From: Sunxiuqinia rutila
Lineage (GTDB): Bacteria > Bacteroidota > Bacteroidia > Bacteroidales > Prolixibacteraceae
Direction of reading: 5' to 3'
Length of the DNA: 64,000 nucleotides
Assembly: GCF_050589705.1 (NCBI RefSeq)
Contig: NZ_JBNGOT010000015.1
Span: 1-64,000, forward strand
The position numbers and the translations under genes were made by a program. Shown piece by piece: positions 6,761 through 14,772 of this stretch. Every line of letters begins with the position of its first letter. Position 1 is the first letter of the stretch. The notes below the pieces were generated by a model. The model worked only from the letters and a program-made list of their open reading frames with translations. It was not told where the DNA came from and searched no databases.

Positions 6761-9004
6761 ATGAAGCAGAGAAAATGGTTGCTTTTTCTGCTACTTTTCG
6801 CTCCTTACTGGGGATGGGCACAAGCGGCTCCCAACCAGGTAAGCGGGCAGGTAGTGGAAAACAGCGAAGACGGAAAAAAAGAACCGCTTGTTGGTGTGAA
6901 TGTATACTGGGCCGGAACCACGATGGGCACCAGTTCGAATGCGGAAGGACATTTTCAACTCGAACGCACCACGCAAACCAACCAATTGGTGTTTAGCTAT
7001 GTGGGTTACCAAAACGATACCCTGACCATTGTGCCGGGAGAAGAGCCGGTGGTTGTTTTGAGCGCCTCGGTGGAGCTGGCTGGTGTGGATGTGGTGAAAC
7101 GCCAAAAGACCACCACGGTTTCCATGCTCAGCTCCATTAAGGTAGAGCAGGTTGGCGAAAAAGAGTTGCTGAAAGCGGCTTGCTGCAACCTCAGCGAGAG
7201 CTTTGAAACCAGCCCAAGCATTGATGTTTCGTTTACCGATGCGGTAACCGGCACCCGTCAAATTCAAATGTTGGGTCTGGCAGGCCCTTACGTGCAAATG
7301 ACCCGCGAGAACATCCCCGATATGCGGGGTTTGTCGTCCTTGTATGGCTTGCAGTTTATTCCGGGAACCTGGATTGAAAGCATTCAGCTGAACAAGGGAA
7401 CCGGATCGGTGGTGAATGGTTATGAAAGCATTGCCGGACAAATTAACGTAGAGTTGCGCAAGCCGGAAGAGGCCGAGCGCCTGTACCTAAACTTGTTTGC
7501 CAACACCGAAAGCCGGCTGGAAGCCAACCTGAACCTGGCGCACCGGTTTAAAAACGAGAAATGGTCAACGGCCTTGCTGTTGCATGGTAAAGACAACTCC
7601 AGCAAGCTGGATCATAACCACGATGGGTTTATGGATATGCCCATTGGCGACACCTACACCCTTTTGAACCGGTGGAAATATTTCGGGGATGACGGATTGC
7701 GCTTTCAGGCCGGGGTAAAAGGAACCACGATGAACAACCAGGGCGGTCAGATGGAATTTCGTCCGGAAGATGCCCTGACCACCAACGCCTGGGGCATGGA
7801 CATGAAAATACGTCGTCTGGAAGGCTGGGCCAAACTGGGAAAGGTTTTTGAAGCCTATCCCTGGCGGTCAGCGGGCCTGCAGCTGGCCGGAAGCACGCAC
7901 AAGCAAGACAGCTACCTTGGCTTAAACCGCTACGATGCCAGACAGCAATCAGGCTATGCGAATTTCGTGTATCAAAGCATTCTGGGAAACACCAGGCATG
8001 AGTTTAAAACCGGCCTATCCTTTCAGTACGATCACTTTGATGAGCAGCTGAATGATACCACCTTCAATCGAGAAGAAACGGTACCCGGAGCTTATTTTGA
8101 ATACAGTTACCTTCCTTCGGAACAACTTACGGTGGTGGCCGGACTGCGCGCCGATTACCACAACCTGTTCGGCGTTTTTGTCACCCCTCGCCTGCACATT
8201 CGCTATGCTCCGTTTGAGCAAACGGTTATTCGTTTGGCTGCAGGGCGCGGGCAACGCACCGCAAGCATCCTGGCTGAAAATACCGGGGTTTTAGCCAGCT
8301 CACGTCAGTTGATTTTCCAAGGGCAAAACAACGGAAACCCTTACGGTTTTGGACCAGAGGTAGCCTGGAACCTGGGGCTTAATCTCACCCAAAAATTTAT
8401 GCTGGATTACCGCGAAGGCGCCGTCAGCATTGACTTTTACCGGACTGACTTTAGCAAGCAGGTGATTCTTGACCTGGAGCAAAGCCCCCAAGAAGCCTTG
8501 TTTTACGAGCTGAATGGAGAGTCCTACTCCAACAGTTTTCAGGCGCAACTGGACTATGAAGTGCTCAGGCGCCTCGATATGCGACTGGCTTACCGCTGGT
8601 TCGATGTCCAAACCACCTATGGCGATCAGTTGCTTCAGAAGCCTTTGCAAGCCACACACCGGGCTTTTCTGAATTTTGGCTATGAAACCCAAAACCACTG
8701 GAAGCTGGATTACACGCTGAATTGGCAAGGGGAAAAGCGGATTCCCTACACCGGTTCAAATCCTGAAAACTACCGATTGGCGGGCCATTCGCCTGATTTC
8801 TTCCTGATGAATGCTCAGATAAGCAAAACCTGGAATGAGCGATTCGAGCTTTATGTGGGTATGGAAAATCTGGCGGGCTACAAACAGCCCAACCCGATTC
8901 TGGCCAGCGATCAACCCTTCAGTCCGTACTTTGACAGCTCACTGGTCTGGGGGCCCATCTTTGGCCGGAAAACCTATTTCGGACTACGATTCAAACTTCA
9001 TTAA
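6761..9004 (+). CDS. TonB-dependent receptor, metal-associated
   Basis: A 747-aa outer-membrane receptor. It has a signal peptide ending near WAQA, a CarboxypepD_reg-like domain (about 26-110, VSGQVVENSEDGKKEPLVGVN), then a plug (about 120-230) and a 22-strand-type barrel. The plug contains LLKAACCNLSESFETSPS, an unusual Cys-Cys, which I associate with receptors next to copper genes in Bacteroidota. The barrel ends with an aromatic Phe-x-Leu-His strand. The HMA and HYC_CC_PP neighbours support metal or metal-chelate transport, but the ligand is inference. Confidence 0.9.
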   Translation: MKQRKWLLFLLLFAPYWGWAQAAPNQVSGQVVENSEDGKKEPLVGVNVYWAGTTMGTSSNAEGHFQLERTTQTNQLVFSYVGYQNDTLTIVPGEEPVVVLSASVELAGVDVVKRQKTTTVSMLSSIKVEQVGEKELLKAACCNLSESFETSPSIDVSFTDAVTGTRQIQMLGLAGPYVQMTRENIPDMRGLSSLYGLQFIPGTWIESIQLNKGTGSVVNGYESIAGQINVELRKPEEAERLYLNLFANTESRLEANLNLAHRFKNEKWSTALLLHGKDNSSKLDHNHDGFMDMPIGDTYTLLNRWKYFGDDGLRFQAGVKGTTMNNQGGQMEFRPEDALTTNAWGMDMKIRRLEGWAKLGKVFEAYPWRSAGLQLAGSTHKQDSYLGLNRYDARQQSGYANFVYQSILGNTRHEFKTGLSFQYDHFDEQLNDTTFNREETVPGAYFEYSYLPSEQLTVVAGLRADYHNLFGVFVTPRLHIRYAPFEQTVIRLAAGRGQRTASILAENTGVLASSRQLIFQGQNNGNPYGFGPEVAWNLGLNLTQKFMLDYREGAVSIDFYRTDFSKQVILDLEQSPQEALFYELNGESYSNSFQAQLDYEVLRRLDMRLAYRWFDVQTTYGDQLLQKPLQATHRAFLNFGYETQNHWKLDYTLNWQGEKRIPYTGSNPENYRLAGHSPDFFLMNAQISKTWNERFELYVGMENLAGYKQPNPILASDQPFSPYFDSSLVWGPIFGRKTYFGLRFKLH

Positions 9005-9012
9005 ATAACAAC

Positions 9013-9046
9013 AAAGGCCGGAATTCCGAAAGGAGCCGGCCTTTTT
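9013..9046 (+). terminator. Rho-independent terminator
   Basis: AAAGGCCGG (9013-9021) pairs with CCGGCCTTT (from 9036), followed by a T run. It lies 8 bp after the TonB receptor stop. Confidence 0.88.
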
Positions 9047-9136
9047 GTTTCTTCAACTTTCGGAATTGAAAACTTATTTCCATTCTATTCGTTTTTAATG
9101 CATTTTTGCGGCCGAATAGTCATTGAAACGCTCAAC

Positions 9137-9334
9137 ATGAACAACAAGTACGAAAAACACGCATGTGCCAACTGTGGGCAGCTGATTGAATGCACCCGAA
9201 GCCTCTCGTGCCAGTGTCAGCAAATAACGATTCCGGAGACAGCGCAGGACTTTATTGCAGCCAGCTTTGACGGTTGCTTGTGCCTGGCTTGCATCAACAA
9301 GATTATTCACCAGCTGGAAAAGGCATCTTCCTAA
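9137..9334 (+). CDS. Cysteine-rich CWC-type small protein
   Basis: A 65-aa cytoplasmic protein with eight Cys, including CANCG (near residue 10), CQCQ and CLCLACI. The spacing resembles the Cys_rich_CWC family of probable zinc-binding proteins. The ATG at 9137 (NNKYEKHACANCG) is preferred over one 39 bases upstream because the conserved part starts there. It lies after the terminator of the metal cluster and before a bidirectional terminator, so it is probably transcribed alone. A link with the metal cluster is only positional. Confidence 0.7.
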   Translation: MNNKYEKHACANCGQLIECTRSLSCQCQQITIPETAQDFIAASFDGCLCLACINKIIHQLEKASS

Positions 9335-9404
9335 TCGAATGATAAAGCTTCACTTAGATCAGACGCAAAGCCTGAAGCGCTGGGTCAAACCTGCTAAAAA
9401 CACA

Positions 9405-9429
9405 AAAGCACCTCGTTGTGAGGTGCTTT
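9405..9429. terminator. Bidirectional terminator
   Basis: A perfect 10-bp stem, AAAGCACCTC (9405-9414) and GAGGTGCTTT (9420-9429), has a five-base loop. It lies between convergent genes ending at 9334 (plus) and 9476 (minus). Confidence 0.88.
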
Positions 9430-9475
9430 CGCATGATATAGTATTGTAAGAATGCTTACACATTCGTGACTATTC

Positions 9476-10144
9476 TTAGTCTTCTTTCACTTTGTACGGA
9501 TTCAGGAAAATCAGGAAAAATACAAAAGCGAACGACAATTCATGCAACTCACTTTCCTTCTTCAGCGCAATTAAAAGAACCATTACCGTTGATACAGCCA
9601 TCAAAACAAGGTGCTGTGTTTTAGGTAGCGGTACACGAAACTGGTTGACCAGTCTTCTGACAAAGGCCACTTTTTTGACCAACAGGTGCGAGAAAACAAA
9701 GTAAACGATCAGCACCACAAACATCAAGCGTGAGAAAATCAGGATGTTAATATTTTGTCCGCCAACAATCAGGTTGTGCAAGTTGGTTTCTGCCTGTTTG
9801 TTGTGCTCTAAAAAGAACTCACTGCTTTCAATGCCGAAAATACGCTGTCCCCAGCTAATCTCTTCACCCGCTGCAAAGAAAAATAAGAAAGCCATTGCTC
9901 CCCAGGTTAACAGCCAAAGTGGTTTTTTCAGCGTGCGGTACTGATAAACGCGGTAAATGCCAATGAAGCTGCAGAAAAGCAAAAATATTGCCGTAGGATA
10001 CTCTACCGGGCCATCTTCCCGAACAAAGTCCCAGAAAGCTTCATGACTAACAAAGTGCCCCAGGTAATACCCATAAGCAATAAAAATAAGCAGCAGACTG
10101 CCCACCGCAATCTCAACACTTGTAATAAGTTTTCTTGTTTCCAT
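9476..10144 (-). CDS. Multi-pass membrane protein of unknown function
   Basis: A 222-aa protein with about six membrane segments. Conserved-looking polar motifs inside the membrane region are AAGEEISWGQRIFG (about residues 92-105) and NKQAETNLHNL (about 115-125). I recall this EEISWGQR motif from a family of uncharacterised bacterial membrane proteins. The buried Glu pair and Trp-Gly-Gln suggest a functional site rather than pure anchoring, but no reaction is known to me. It is a single gene pointing towards the bidirectional terminator. Confidence 0.75.
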   Translation of the reverse strand: METRKLITSVEIAVGSLLLIFIAYGYYLGHFVSHEAFWDFVREDGPVEYPTAIFLLFCSFIGIYRVYQYRTLKKPLWLLTWGAMAFLFFFAAGEEISWGQRIFGIESSEFFLEHNKQAETNLHNLIVGGQNINILIFSRLMFVVLIVYFVFSHLLVKKVAFVRRLVNQFRVPLPKTQHLVLMAVSTVMVLLIALKKESELHELSFAFVFFLIFLNPYKVKED

Positions 10145-10492
10145 TTTAATTATCTGCTAAAAATTAGAGTTCTTTTTGGTTTCCAGGCTTTAATCGCGTT
10201 CAAAATTCCCAGCGTCCAATTCTCTTGAACAGAATTTTAATCCGAGAAAAGCCATCGACAAAAATATTACAATTATTCAGAGTAAAAAAGAAAGAGCTAT
10301 TCTTTAGGGTCCGGTTAAAGTCATAGCCTGTTGCCAGCTATCGCTCCTGCGCCTGGCAAACCCATAATCACTTGTTTCCTCGTTCCCTTTGTGGGACAAA
10401 ACATCAAACGCTAGCTACCTGACAAATAACAAAAAAGTTGATGCGACAATGATTTTTTTGGTCTAACGGTTTTCCGTTTCAAGCAAACACAT
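10145..10492. other. Gene-free stretch upstream of the arsenic island
   Basis: About 350 bp lie between the divergent membrane protein and arsR1. No plausible gene was found. The left part presumably holds the promoter of the minus-strand membrane protein. A loose inverted repeat (GCCAGCTATCG ... CTGGC) is near 10333. Only the arsR1 promoter and operator at the right end are supportable. Confidence 0.5.
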
Positions 10493-10518
10493 TACCTTTG
10501 TTCGTCAATCTACGAACA
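10493..10518 (+). promoter_or_regulatory. arsR1 promoter -7 box and operator O1
   Basis: TACCTTTG (10493-10500) fits the Bacteroidota -7 box TAnnTTTG. It abuts and overlaps a perfect inverted repeat, TGTTCGT, six bases, ACGAACA (10499-10518), just before the arsR1 start at 10526. A repressor bound here would block initiation. Two relatives of this palindrome occur downstream at 10842 and 12317. Confidence 0.8.
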
Positions 10519-10525
10519 TGAAATC

Positions 10526-10825
10526 ATGAAAGAGAACCAGGTATTTACCGATGAGCAAGTGCAGCTTGCCCGCTTTGCCAAAGCCATGGGGCATCCGGTA
10601 AGACTTTATGTACTGGAATTGCTGAACAGCCAAGCCTGTTGTTACAGTGGCGATTTATCCGAAGTGTTGCCCATTGCCAAATCAACCCTTTCGCAACATT
10701 TGAAAGAGCTGAAAGAGGCCGGCCTCATTCAAGGCGAAACCGAAGCACCCAAGGTGAAGTATTGCATCAACCGGGAAAACTGGCTCAAAGCGCAGGACTT
10801 GTTTCAAAAATTAATGAATCGATAA
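10526..10825 (+). CDS. arsR: ArsR/SmtB-family metalloregulator 1
   Basis: A 99-aa winged-helix repressor. The DNA-recognition helix is IAKSTLSQHLKELKEAGLI (about residues 50-68). Cys-38/Cys-39 in NSQACCYSGDL are placed to bind arsenite beside the DNA-binding helices, as in some Bacteroidota ArsR proteins. Release from DNA on As(III) binding is the expected behaviour. It is preceded by operator O1 (autoregulation) and followed, across operator O2, by thioredoxin-like and ArsF/ArsG genes. Confidence 0.92.
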   Translation: MKENQVFTDEQVQLARFAKAMGHPVRLYVLELLNSQACCYSGDLSEVLPIAKSTLSQHLKELKEAGLIQGETEAPKVKYCINRENWLKAQDLFQKLMNR

Positions 10826-10841
10826 AAAATTTAGTCTGATC

Positions 10842-10859
10842 GTTCGTATTTCCACGAAA
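10842..10859 (+). promoter_or_regulatory. ArsR1 operator O2 (internal)
   Basis: GTTCGT, six bases, ACGAAA: the same geometry as O1 with one mismatched outer base. It lies in the 58-bp gap between arsR1 and the thioredoxin-like gene, so ArsR1 probably controls an internal promoter here. Confidence 0.65.
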
Positions 10860-10883
10860 CCCAGACATTAACAATTAGAACAA

Positions 10884-11162
10884 ATGGATTTTCAAAGTTT
10901 AAAACCAGTTCAACTGGAAATTAAAGTGCTGGGAACAGGTTGCGCTAAGTGCAGAGCCCTGGAAAAAGCAACCCGCGAAGCCGTTGCTGAAAGCGGCATC
11001 AACGCTACGGTAACCAAAGTAGAAGATATTGTAGAGATCATGAATCTGGGTGTCATGAGAACCCCTGCTTTAATGATTAATGGTATCGTCAAAATCAAAG
11101 GAAAGGTGCCCGGTGTTTCTGAACTAAAAACCTTATTGGAACAACAAATACAAACAAAATGA
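10884..11162 (+). CDS. Small thioredoxin-family redox-disulfide protein
   Basis: A 92-aa thioredoxin fold with active-site TGCAKCRALE (Cys-20, Cys-23) and the cis-Pro region RTPALMINGIV (about 59-69). This is the redox-active disulfide protein 2 group, known beside arsenic permeases. A role in handing arsenic or electrons to the neighbouring ArsF/ArsG/ArsP proteins is inferred from position. It overlaps the next gene by 4 bp (ATGA), so the two are translationally coupled. Confidence 0.9.
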   Translation: MDFQSLKPVQLEIKVLGTGCAKCRALEKATREAVAESGINATVTKVEDIVEIMNLGVMRTPALMINGIVKIKGKVPGVSELKTLLEQQIQTK

Positions 11163-11593
11163 AACAACTAGCCCTTATTCTACTTATCTCCCTGGGAGGC
11201 GGACTGCTGGTCGCCAATGCGCAATGTTGCAAACCTCAACTGGCTGAAAAAGCCAATCAGCAAACGGCAGTGACACCACAAGTTGACAAAAGCGAAGTGA
11301 AAGCCTATTACTTTCATGCTACCCGGCGATGCGCCACCTGCGAAGCGGTTGAAAAAGTTACCCGGGAAGCATTGAAAGCCTATTATGGCGACCAGGTGAA
11401 ACTTCAATCCATCGATCGCGAGAAAGACAACAAAAACCCCTTACTCAAAAAATACAAGGTAAGCGGACAAACCTTGCTGATCGTGAAAGGCGACCAGGTG
11501 GAAAACCTGACCAACACGGCTTTTTTGAATGCGCGCACCAAGCCGGAGAAACTGAAAGCCAAGCTCAAGGAGACCATCGACTCAATGAATTAA
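11159..11593 (+). CDS. ArsF-like secreted thioredoxin-fold protein
   Basis: A 144-aa protein with a signal peptide (about 1-22), then Cys-Cys just after the likely cleavage site (NAQCCKP), and a thioredoxin-like domain with RRCATCEAVEKVTREAL. It matches the family called nitrophenyl compound nitroreductase subunit ArsF in databases, usually paired with ArsG. A periplasmic thiol relay or metalloid chaperone is plausible. The database name should not be read as proven nitroreductase activity. Only 4 bp separate it from the ArsG-like gene. Confidence 0.85.
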   Translation: MKQLALILLISLGGGLLVANAQCCKPQLAEKANQQTAVTPQVDKSEVKAYYFHATRRCATCEAVEKVTREALKAYYGDQVKLQSIDREKDNKNPLLKKYKVSGQTLLIVKGDQVENLTNTAFLNARTKPEKLKAKLKETIDSMN

Positions 11594-11597
11594 GCTC

Positions 11598-12299
11598 ATG
11601 GAATTATTGCAAAATCTGCTGGAAAACGCACAATTCCCCTTGCTGTCGGCCTTTCTGTTGGGACTGATGACAGCCATCAGCCCCTGCCCTTTGGCGACAA
11701 ACATTACAGCTATTGGGTATATCAGTAAGGATTTGGAGAACCGGAAAACCGTTTTTTACAACGGGCTCATCTACACCCTTGGACGAGCCATCTCCTACTC
11801 CGCCCTTGGACTGCTTTTATTCATTGGTGCCGAACAGTTTCAGCTGGAAGGCTTCTTTCAGAGCTGGGGCGAAAAGCTTCTGGGTCCCCTGCTCGTTCTT
11901 ATTGGCTTAGTGATGCTTGGTGTGTTCAACTTCATCCGTATTCCGGGGCTTGGAGCTCTTTCTGACCGTATGGAAAACAAAGTGCACAACGGTTTTTGGA
12001 GCGTTTTGCTGCTCGGAATGGTCTTTGCCCTGGCTTTTTGTCCTTACAGTGGTGTGCTTTATTTCGGCATGCTTATTCCCATGACCATCAGCAGTGCCTC
12101 CGGGCTGTATCTGCCATTAATATTTGCTCTGGGGACAGGGATTCCGGTCATTATCTTTGCCTGGCTCATTGCCTTTTCCATAGGCTCGCTCGGAAGTGTT
12201 TACAACAGAATGAAGATCGTTGAGACCTGGTTTCGCCGCCTGGTAGCCGTCTTATTCATTGGCGTGGGTAGCTACTATACCTGGGCACTGTTTCTATAA
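11598..12299 (+). CDS. ArsG-family (DsbD/CcdA-like) membrane transporter
   Basis: A 233-aa protein with about six membrane segments and DsbD/CcdA-style Cys-Pro motifs: AISPCPLATNITAIGYI near residue 30 and LAFCPYSGVLYFGMLIP near 145. This is the ArsG pattern (annotated as an aromatic arsenical efflux permease family). The Cys-Pro pair in two homologous halves could instead move electrons across the membrane to ArsF. Either role fits the genes around it. It ends 54 bp before the ArsP-like permease, and a third operator lies in that gap. Confidence 0.85.
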   Translation: MELLQNLLENAQFPLLSAFLLGLMTAISPCPLATNITAIGYISKDLENRKTVFYNGLIYTLGRAISYSALGLLLFIGAEQFQLEGFFQSWGEKLLGPLLVLIGLVMLGVFNFIRIPGLGALSDRMENKVHNGFWSVLLLGMVFALAFCPYSGVLYFGMLIPMTISSASGLYLPLIFALGTGIPVIIFAWLIAFSIGSLGSVYNRMKIVETWFRRLVAVLFIGVGSYYTWALFL

Positions 12300-12316
12300 A
12301 AAAATTTGAATCTATT

Positions 12317-12334
12317 GTTCGTAGATCGGCGAAC
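12317..12334 (+). promoter_or_regulatory. ArsR1 operator O3 upstream of the permease
   Basis: GTTCG, eight bases, CGAAC: the same outer spacing (18 bp) as O1 and O2. It lies 19 bp before the permease start codon. Its presence argues for a separate ArsR1-controlled promoter for the permease and against the in-frame ATG at 12306, which would put the operator inside the gene. Confidence 0.65.
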
Positions 12335-12353
12335 TACTTATACGTTAATTTCA

Positions 12354-13397
12354 ATGCAAACAAATAAAAAAATAAAGCTGATTGCTGCTATCGTACTCAT
12401 CCTGCCGCTGCTGGGAGGGCTGTATTACTTTCTTCAACCCCTTGTCAATTACCTGACTTACGATTTATTCGGCTTGCAGGCTAAAACGCACCTTGGGGCA
12501 GCCATCAACTTTTTCATTTACGACACCATCAAAATACTGATCCTCTTATTTCTGATCAGCTCCCTCATGGGCTTAGTCAATGCCTATTTCCCCATCGAAC
12601 GCCTGCGCGATTATCTGACGACCAAAAAGCTATATGGGCTTCAATACCTGCTGGCCTCTGTTTTTGGAGCCATCACGCCCTTTTGCTCCTGCTCTTCCAT
12701 CCCGCTGTTCATTGGATTTGTAAAGGGAGGCATTCCGCTGGGTGTTACCCTGGCTTTTTTAATTACTTCACCGTTGGTCAACGAAGTTGCTGTAGCAATG
12801 TTTTTGGGCCTGTTCGGCATTAAAGCCACCCTGATTTATGCCATCAGTGGGATTCTGTTGGGAACGGTTGGCGGTTTTATCCTGGGCAAACTCAAGCTGG
12901 ATGCTTACCTCAGCGACTGGGTGAGGGAAATTCAAGCCACTTCGAAGCAGGAAGCAGCCCAGTGGGAAGAAGACCAAACACCTTTCATCGACAGGCTGCC
13001 AAGCATTATCCACGAAGGCTGGGACATTGTGCGCAAGGTGCTGGTGTATGTTCTGATTGGTATTGCCATTGGAGCCGGCATGCATGGTTATGTGCCGGAG
13101 AATTTCTTCACCGAATTCCTGTCGGCCGACAAGTGGTATGCGGTGCCCTTAGCCGTTATATTTGCGGTGCCCATGTATGCCAATGCGGCTGGCATTGTTC
13201 CGGTCATTCAGGTGTTTGTGGCCAAAGGTGTTCCGCTGGGAACCGGCATTGCCTTTATGATGGCTGTGGTTGGCCTGTCGCTGCCCGAAGCCACCTTGCT
13301 CAAAAAAGTCATGAAGTGGAAGCTTATTGGCATCTTCTTTGGAACAATTACCGTATTCATTATTGCACTTGGCTATCTGTTTAACTGGATTTTGTAA
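12354..13397 (+). CDS. ArsP-like permease (PF03773 family)
   Basis: A 347-aa permease with about eight to ten membrane segments. The family signature TPFCSCSSIPLFIGFVKGG (about residues 101-119) contains the Cys-Ser-Cys-Ser metal-site motif. A second symmetric half follows (AVPMYANAAGIVPVIQVF). ArsP proteins export trivalent organoarsenicals. Organic arsenic would be made by ArsM in module 2. Start ATG 12354 was chosen because operator O3 lies upstream and the first membrane helix begins there. It is separated by 30 bp from the dehydrogenase-like gene. Confidence 0.87.
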   Translation: MQTNKKIKLIAAIVLILPLLGGLYYFLQPLVNYLTYDLFGLQAKTHLGAAINFFIYDTIKILILLFLISSLMGLVNAYFPIERLRDYLTTKKLYGLQYLLASVFGAITPFCSCSSIPLFIGFVKGGIPLGVTLAFLITSPLVNEVAVAMFLGLFGIKATLIYAISGILLGTVGGFILGKLKLDAYLSDWVREIQATSKQEAAQWEEDQTPFIDRLPSIIHEGWDIVRKVLVYVLIGIAIGAGMHGYVPENFFTEFLSADKWYAVPLAVIFAVPMYANAAGIVPVIQVFVAKGVPLGTGIAFMMAVVGLSLPEATLLKKVMKWKLIGIFFGTITVFIIALGYLFNWIL

Positions 13398-13427
13398 GTT
13401 ATTTAAAAACCATAAAATCAATTCATC

Positions 13428-14198
13428 ATGAAAACAAAGTCATTGGGTTTTATCGGTGGTGGCCGGATCACCAACATTATCCTGAGAGCCTTTACCAATT
13501 TCGACGAAGTTTTTGACGAGGTGGTCGTTTATGACACCCAACCGGAAGCGGTCGAGAAATTGAGAGAACAATTTCACTTTGTTCATGACGGCGATTTACT
13601 GCAGGCGGCAAGTCAGCCCATTGTTTTTATCGCCCTTCATCCACCAGCAATTATGGAAACCCTGGAGCAAATCAAAGAAGTTGTTGGCAAGAACACGGTA
13701 GTCATTTCGCTGGCTCCCAAAATCACCCTTGCCCAACTGGCTTCAAAGCTGAATACCCGACTGCTGGCGCGGATGATTCCCAATGCCACCTCCTACAACA
13801 ACGATGGGTTTAACCCCATCGCCTTTGAGGAACCCCTTGAAAAAGCAGACCGCAAAAAGATCAAGCGATTTCTGAATATCCTCGGGAAAATCTTTATAAC
13901 CGAAGAAAGCAAGCTCGAAAGTTATGCCGTGGTTTCGGCCATGCTGCCCACCTACTTCTGGTTTCAATGGCAAACCATGCAGGACATCGCCGAACAAACC
14001 GGCCTGTCGAAAGAGGAAGCCAACCGGGCTATTCGCGCTTCGTTGAAAAAGGCGCTCCGCTTGTATTTCGATGCCGGATTGACGCCCGAAGAAGTGATGG
14101 ATCTGATTCCGGTGAAACCGCTTGGCGAGCACGAAGCCGCAATCAAATCGATGTATCAAACCAAACTCGTGGGGTTGTTTGAAAAGATCAAATCCTGA
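13428..14198 (+). CDS. Pyrroline-5-carboxylate reductase-like NAD(P) oxidoreductase
   Basis: A 256-aa protein with an N-terminal Rossmann fold (SLGFIGGGRITNIILRAF), PNATSYNNDG near residue 120 and a P5CR-like helical dimerisation domain. In true ProC the motif is a RxMPN form. Here it is ARMIPNATSYNNDG, a divergent version. It lies 30 bp after the ArsP-like permease, and no terminator separates them. A housekeeping proline role is unlikely in that position, so it may act on a metabolite linked to arsenic detoxification, which is inference. Confidence 0.82.
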   Translation: MKTKSLGFIGGGRITNIILRAFTNFDEVFDEVVVYDTQPEAVEKLREQFHFVHDGDLLQAASQPIVFIALHPPAIMETLEQIKEVVGKNTVVISLAPKITLAQLASKLNTRLLARMIPNATSYNNDGFNPIAFEEPLEKADRKKIKRFLNILGKIFITEESKLESYAVVSAMLPTYFWFQWQTMQDIAEQTGLSKEEANRAIRASLKKALRLYFDAGLTPEEVMDLIPVKPLGEHEAAIKSMYQTKLVGLFEKIKS

Positions 14199-14221
14199 AG
14201 CCGAAAAGTTTAATCGAAACT

Positions 14222-14273
14222 TAATGACGTAAAAATACGACCAACCTCATTACGTCGTATATTTGCGTCATTA
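14222..14273 (+). promoter_or_regulatory. arsR2 promoter and nested palindromic operator
   Basis: Two nested inverted repeats: outer TAATGACG (14222-14229) with CGTCATTA (14266-14273), inner ATACGAC (14235-14241) with GTCGTAT (14254-14260). A -7 box TATATTTG (14258-14265) overlaps the right inner arm. The arsR2 start codon is at 14287. The layout suits two repressor dimers bound over the promoter. Confidence 0.75.
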
Positions 14274-14286
14274 AAATCATGCAGCA

Positions 14287-14646
14287 ATGACAAAAGTTAC
14301 TTTGTTTGATCAGGAACTTCAGGAAACCGCAGCCATCTATAAGGCGCTGGGACACCCTGCCCGCTTGGCCATTTTAAACTATCTGGCCGAAACGAGGCAA
14401 TGCATCTCCGGCGATATTTCGGATGAACTGCCCCTAAGCCGCACAACCGTTCATCAGCATTTAAAGGAGCTGAAAAAGCTGGGGCTCATTCAAGGTGAAA
14501 TTCAAGGCGTAAAAACCAGTTACTGCCTGAATACCAAAAAAATTCAACATGTACGAGAAAAGCTCAATGGCTTTCTTGACGAACTTGGCAGTTGCTCGGC
14601 TCCCAATTGCCAACCAAAGGAACCGACACCAATGGAAGGGCCATAA
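14287..14646 (+). CDS. arsR: ArsR/SmtB-family metalloregulator 2
   Basis: A 119-aa winged-helix repressor with HTH LSRTTVHQHLKELKKLGLI (about residues 50-68). Cys-39 (TRQCISGD) corresponds to the arsenite site region of ArsR1. Additional Cys-80, and Cys-103/Cys-108 in a C-terminal GSCSAPNC tail, could complete an As(III) site of a different type. It has its own palindromic operator, unrelated in sequence to that of ArsR1, so the two modules are probably regulated separately. It heads arsC-arsM-acr3-methyltransferase. Confidence 0.92.
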   Translation: MTKVTLFDQELQETAAIYKALGHPARLAILNYLAETRQCISGDISDELPLSRTTVHQHLKELKKLGLIQGEIQGVKTSYCLNTKKIQHVREKLNGFLDELGSCSAPNCQPKEPTPMEGP

Positions 14647-14772
14647 ACAAAAAACATACAACAAGTAAACGAACATCAATAAAGATAAATAGTAGAATAC
14701 CCGGACAAAAGCGTAGCCGATAAACCCCAATGCAAGGTCTGACGCATAAATCCAGGGTCCAATTTTAAAGGT

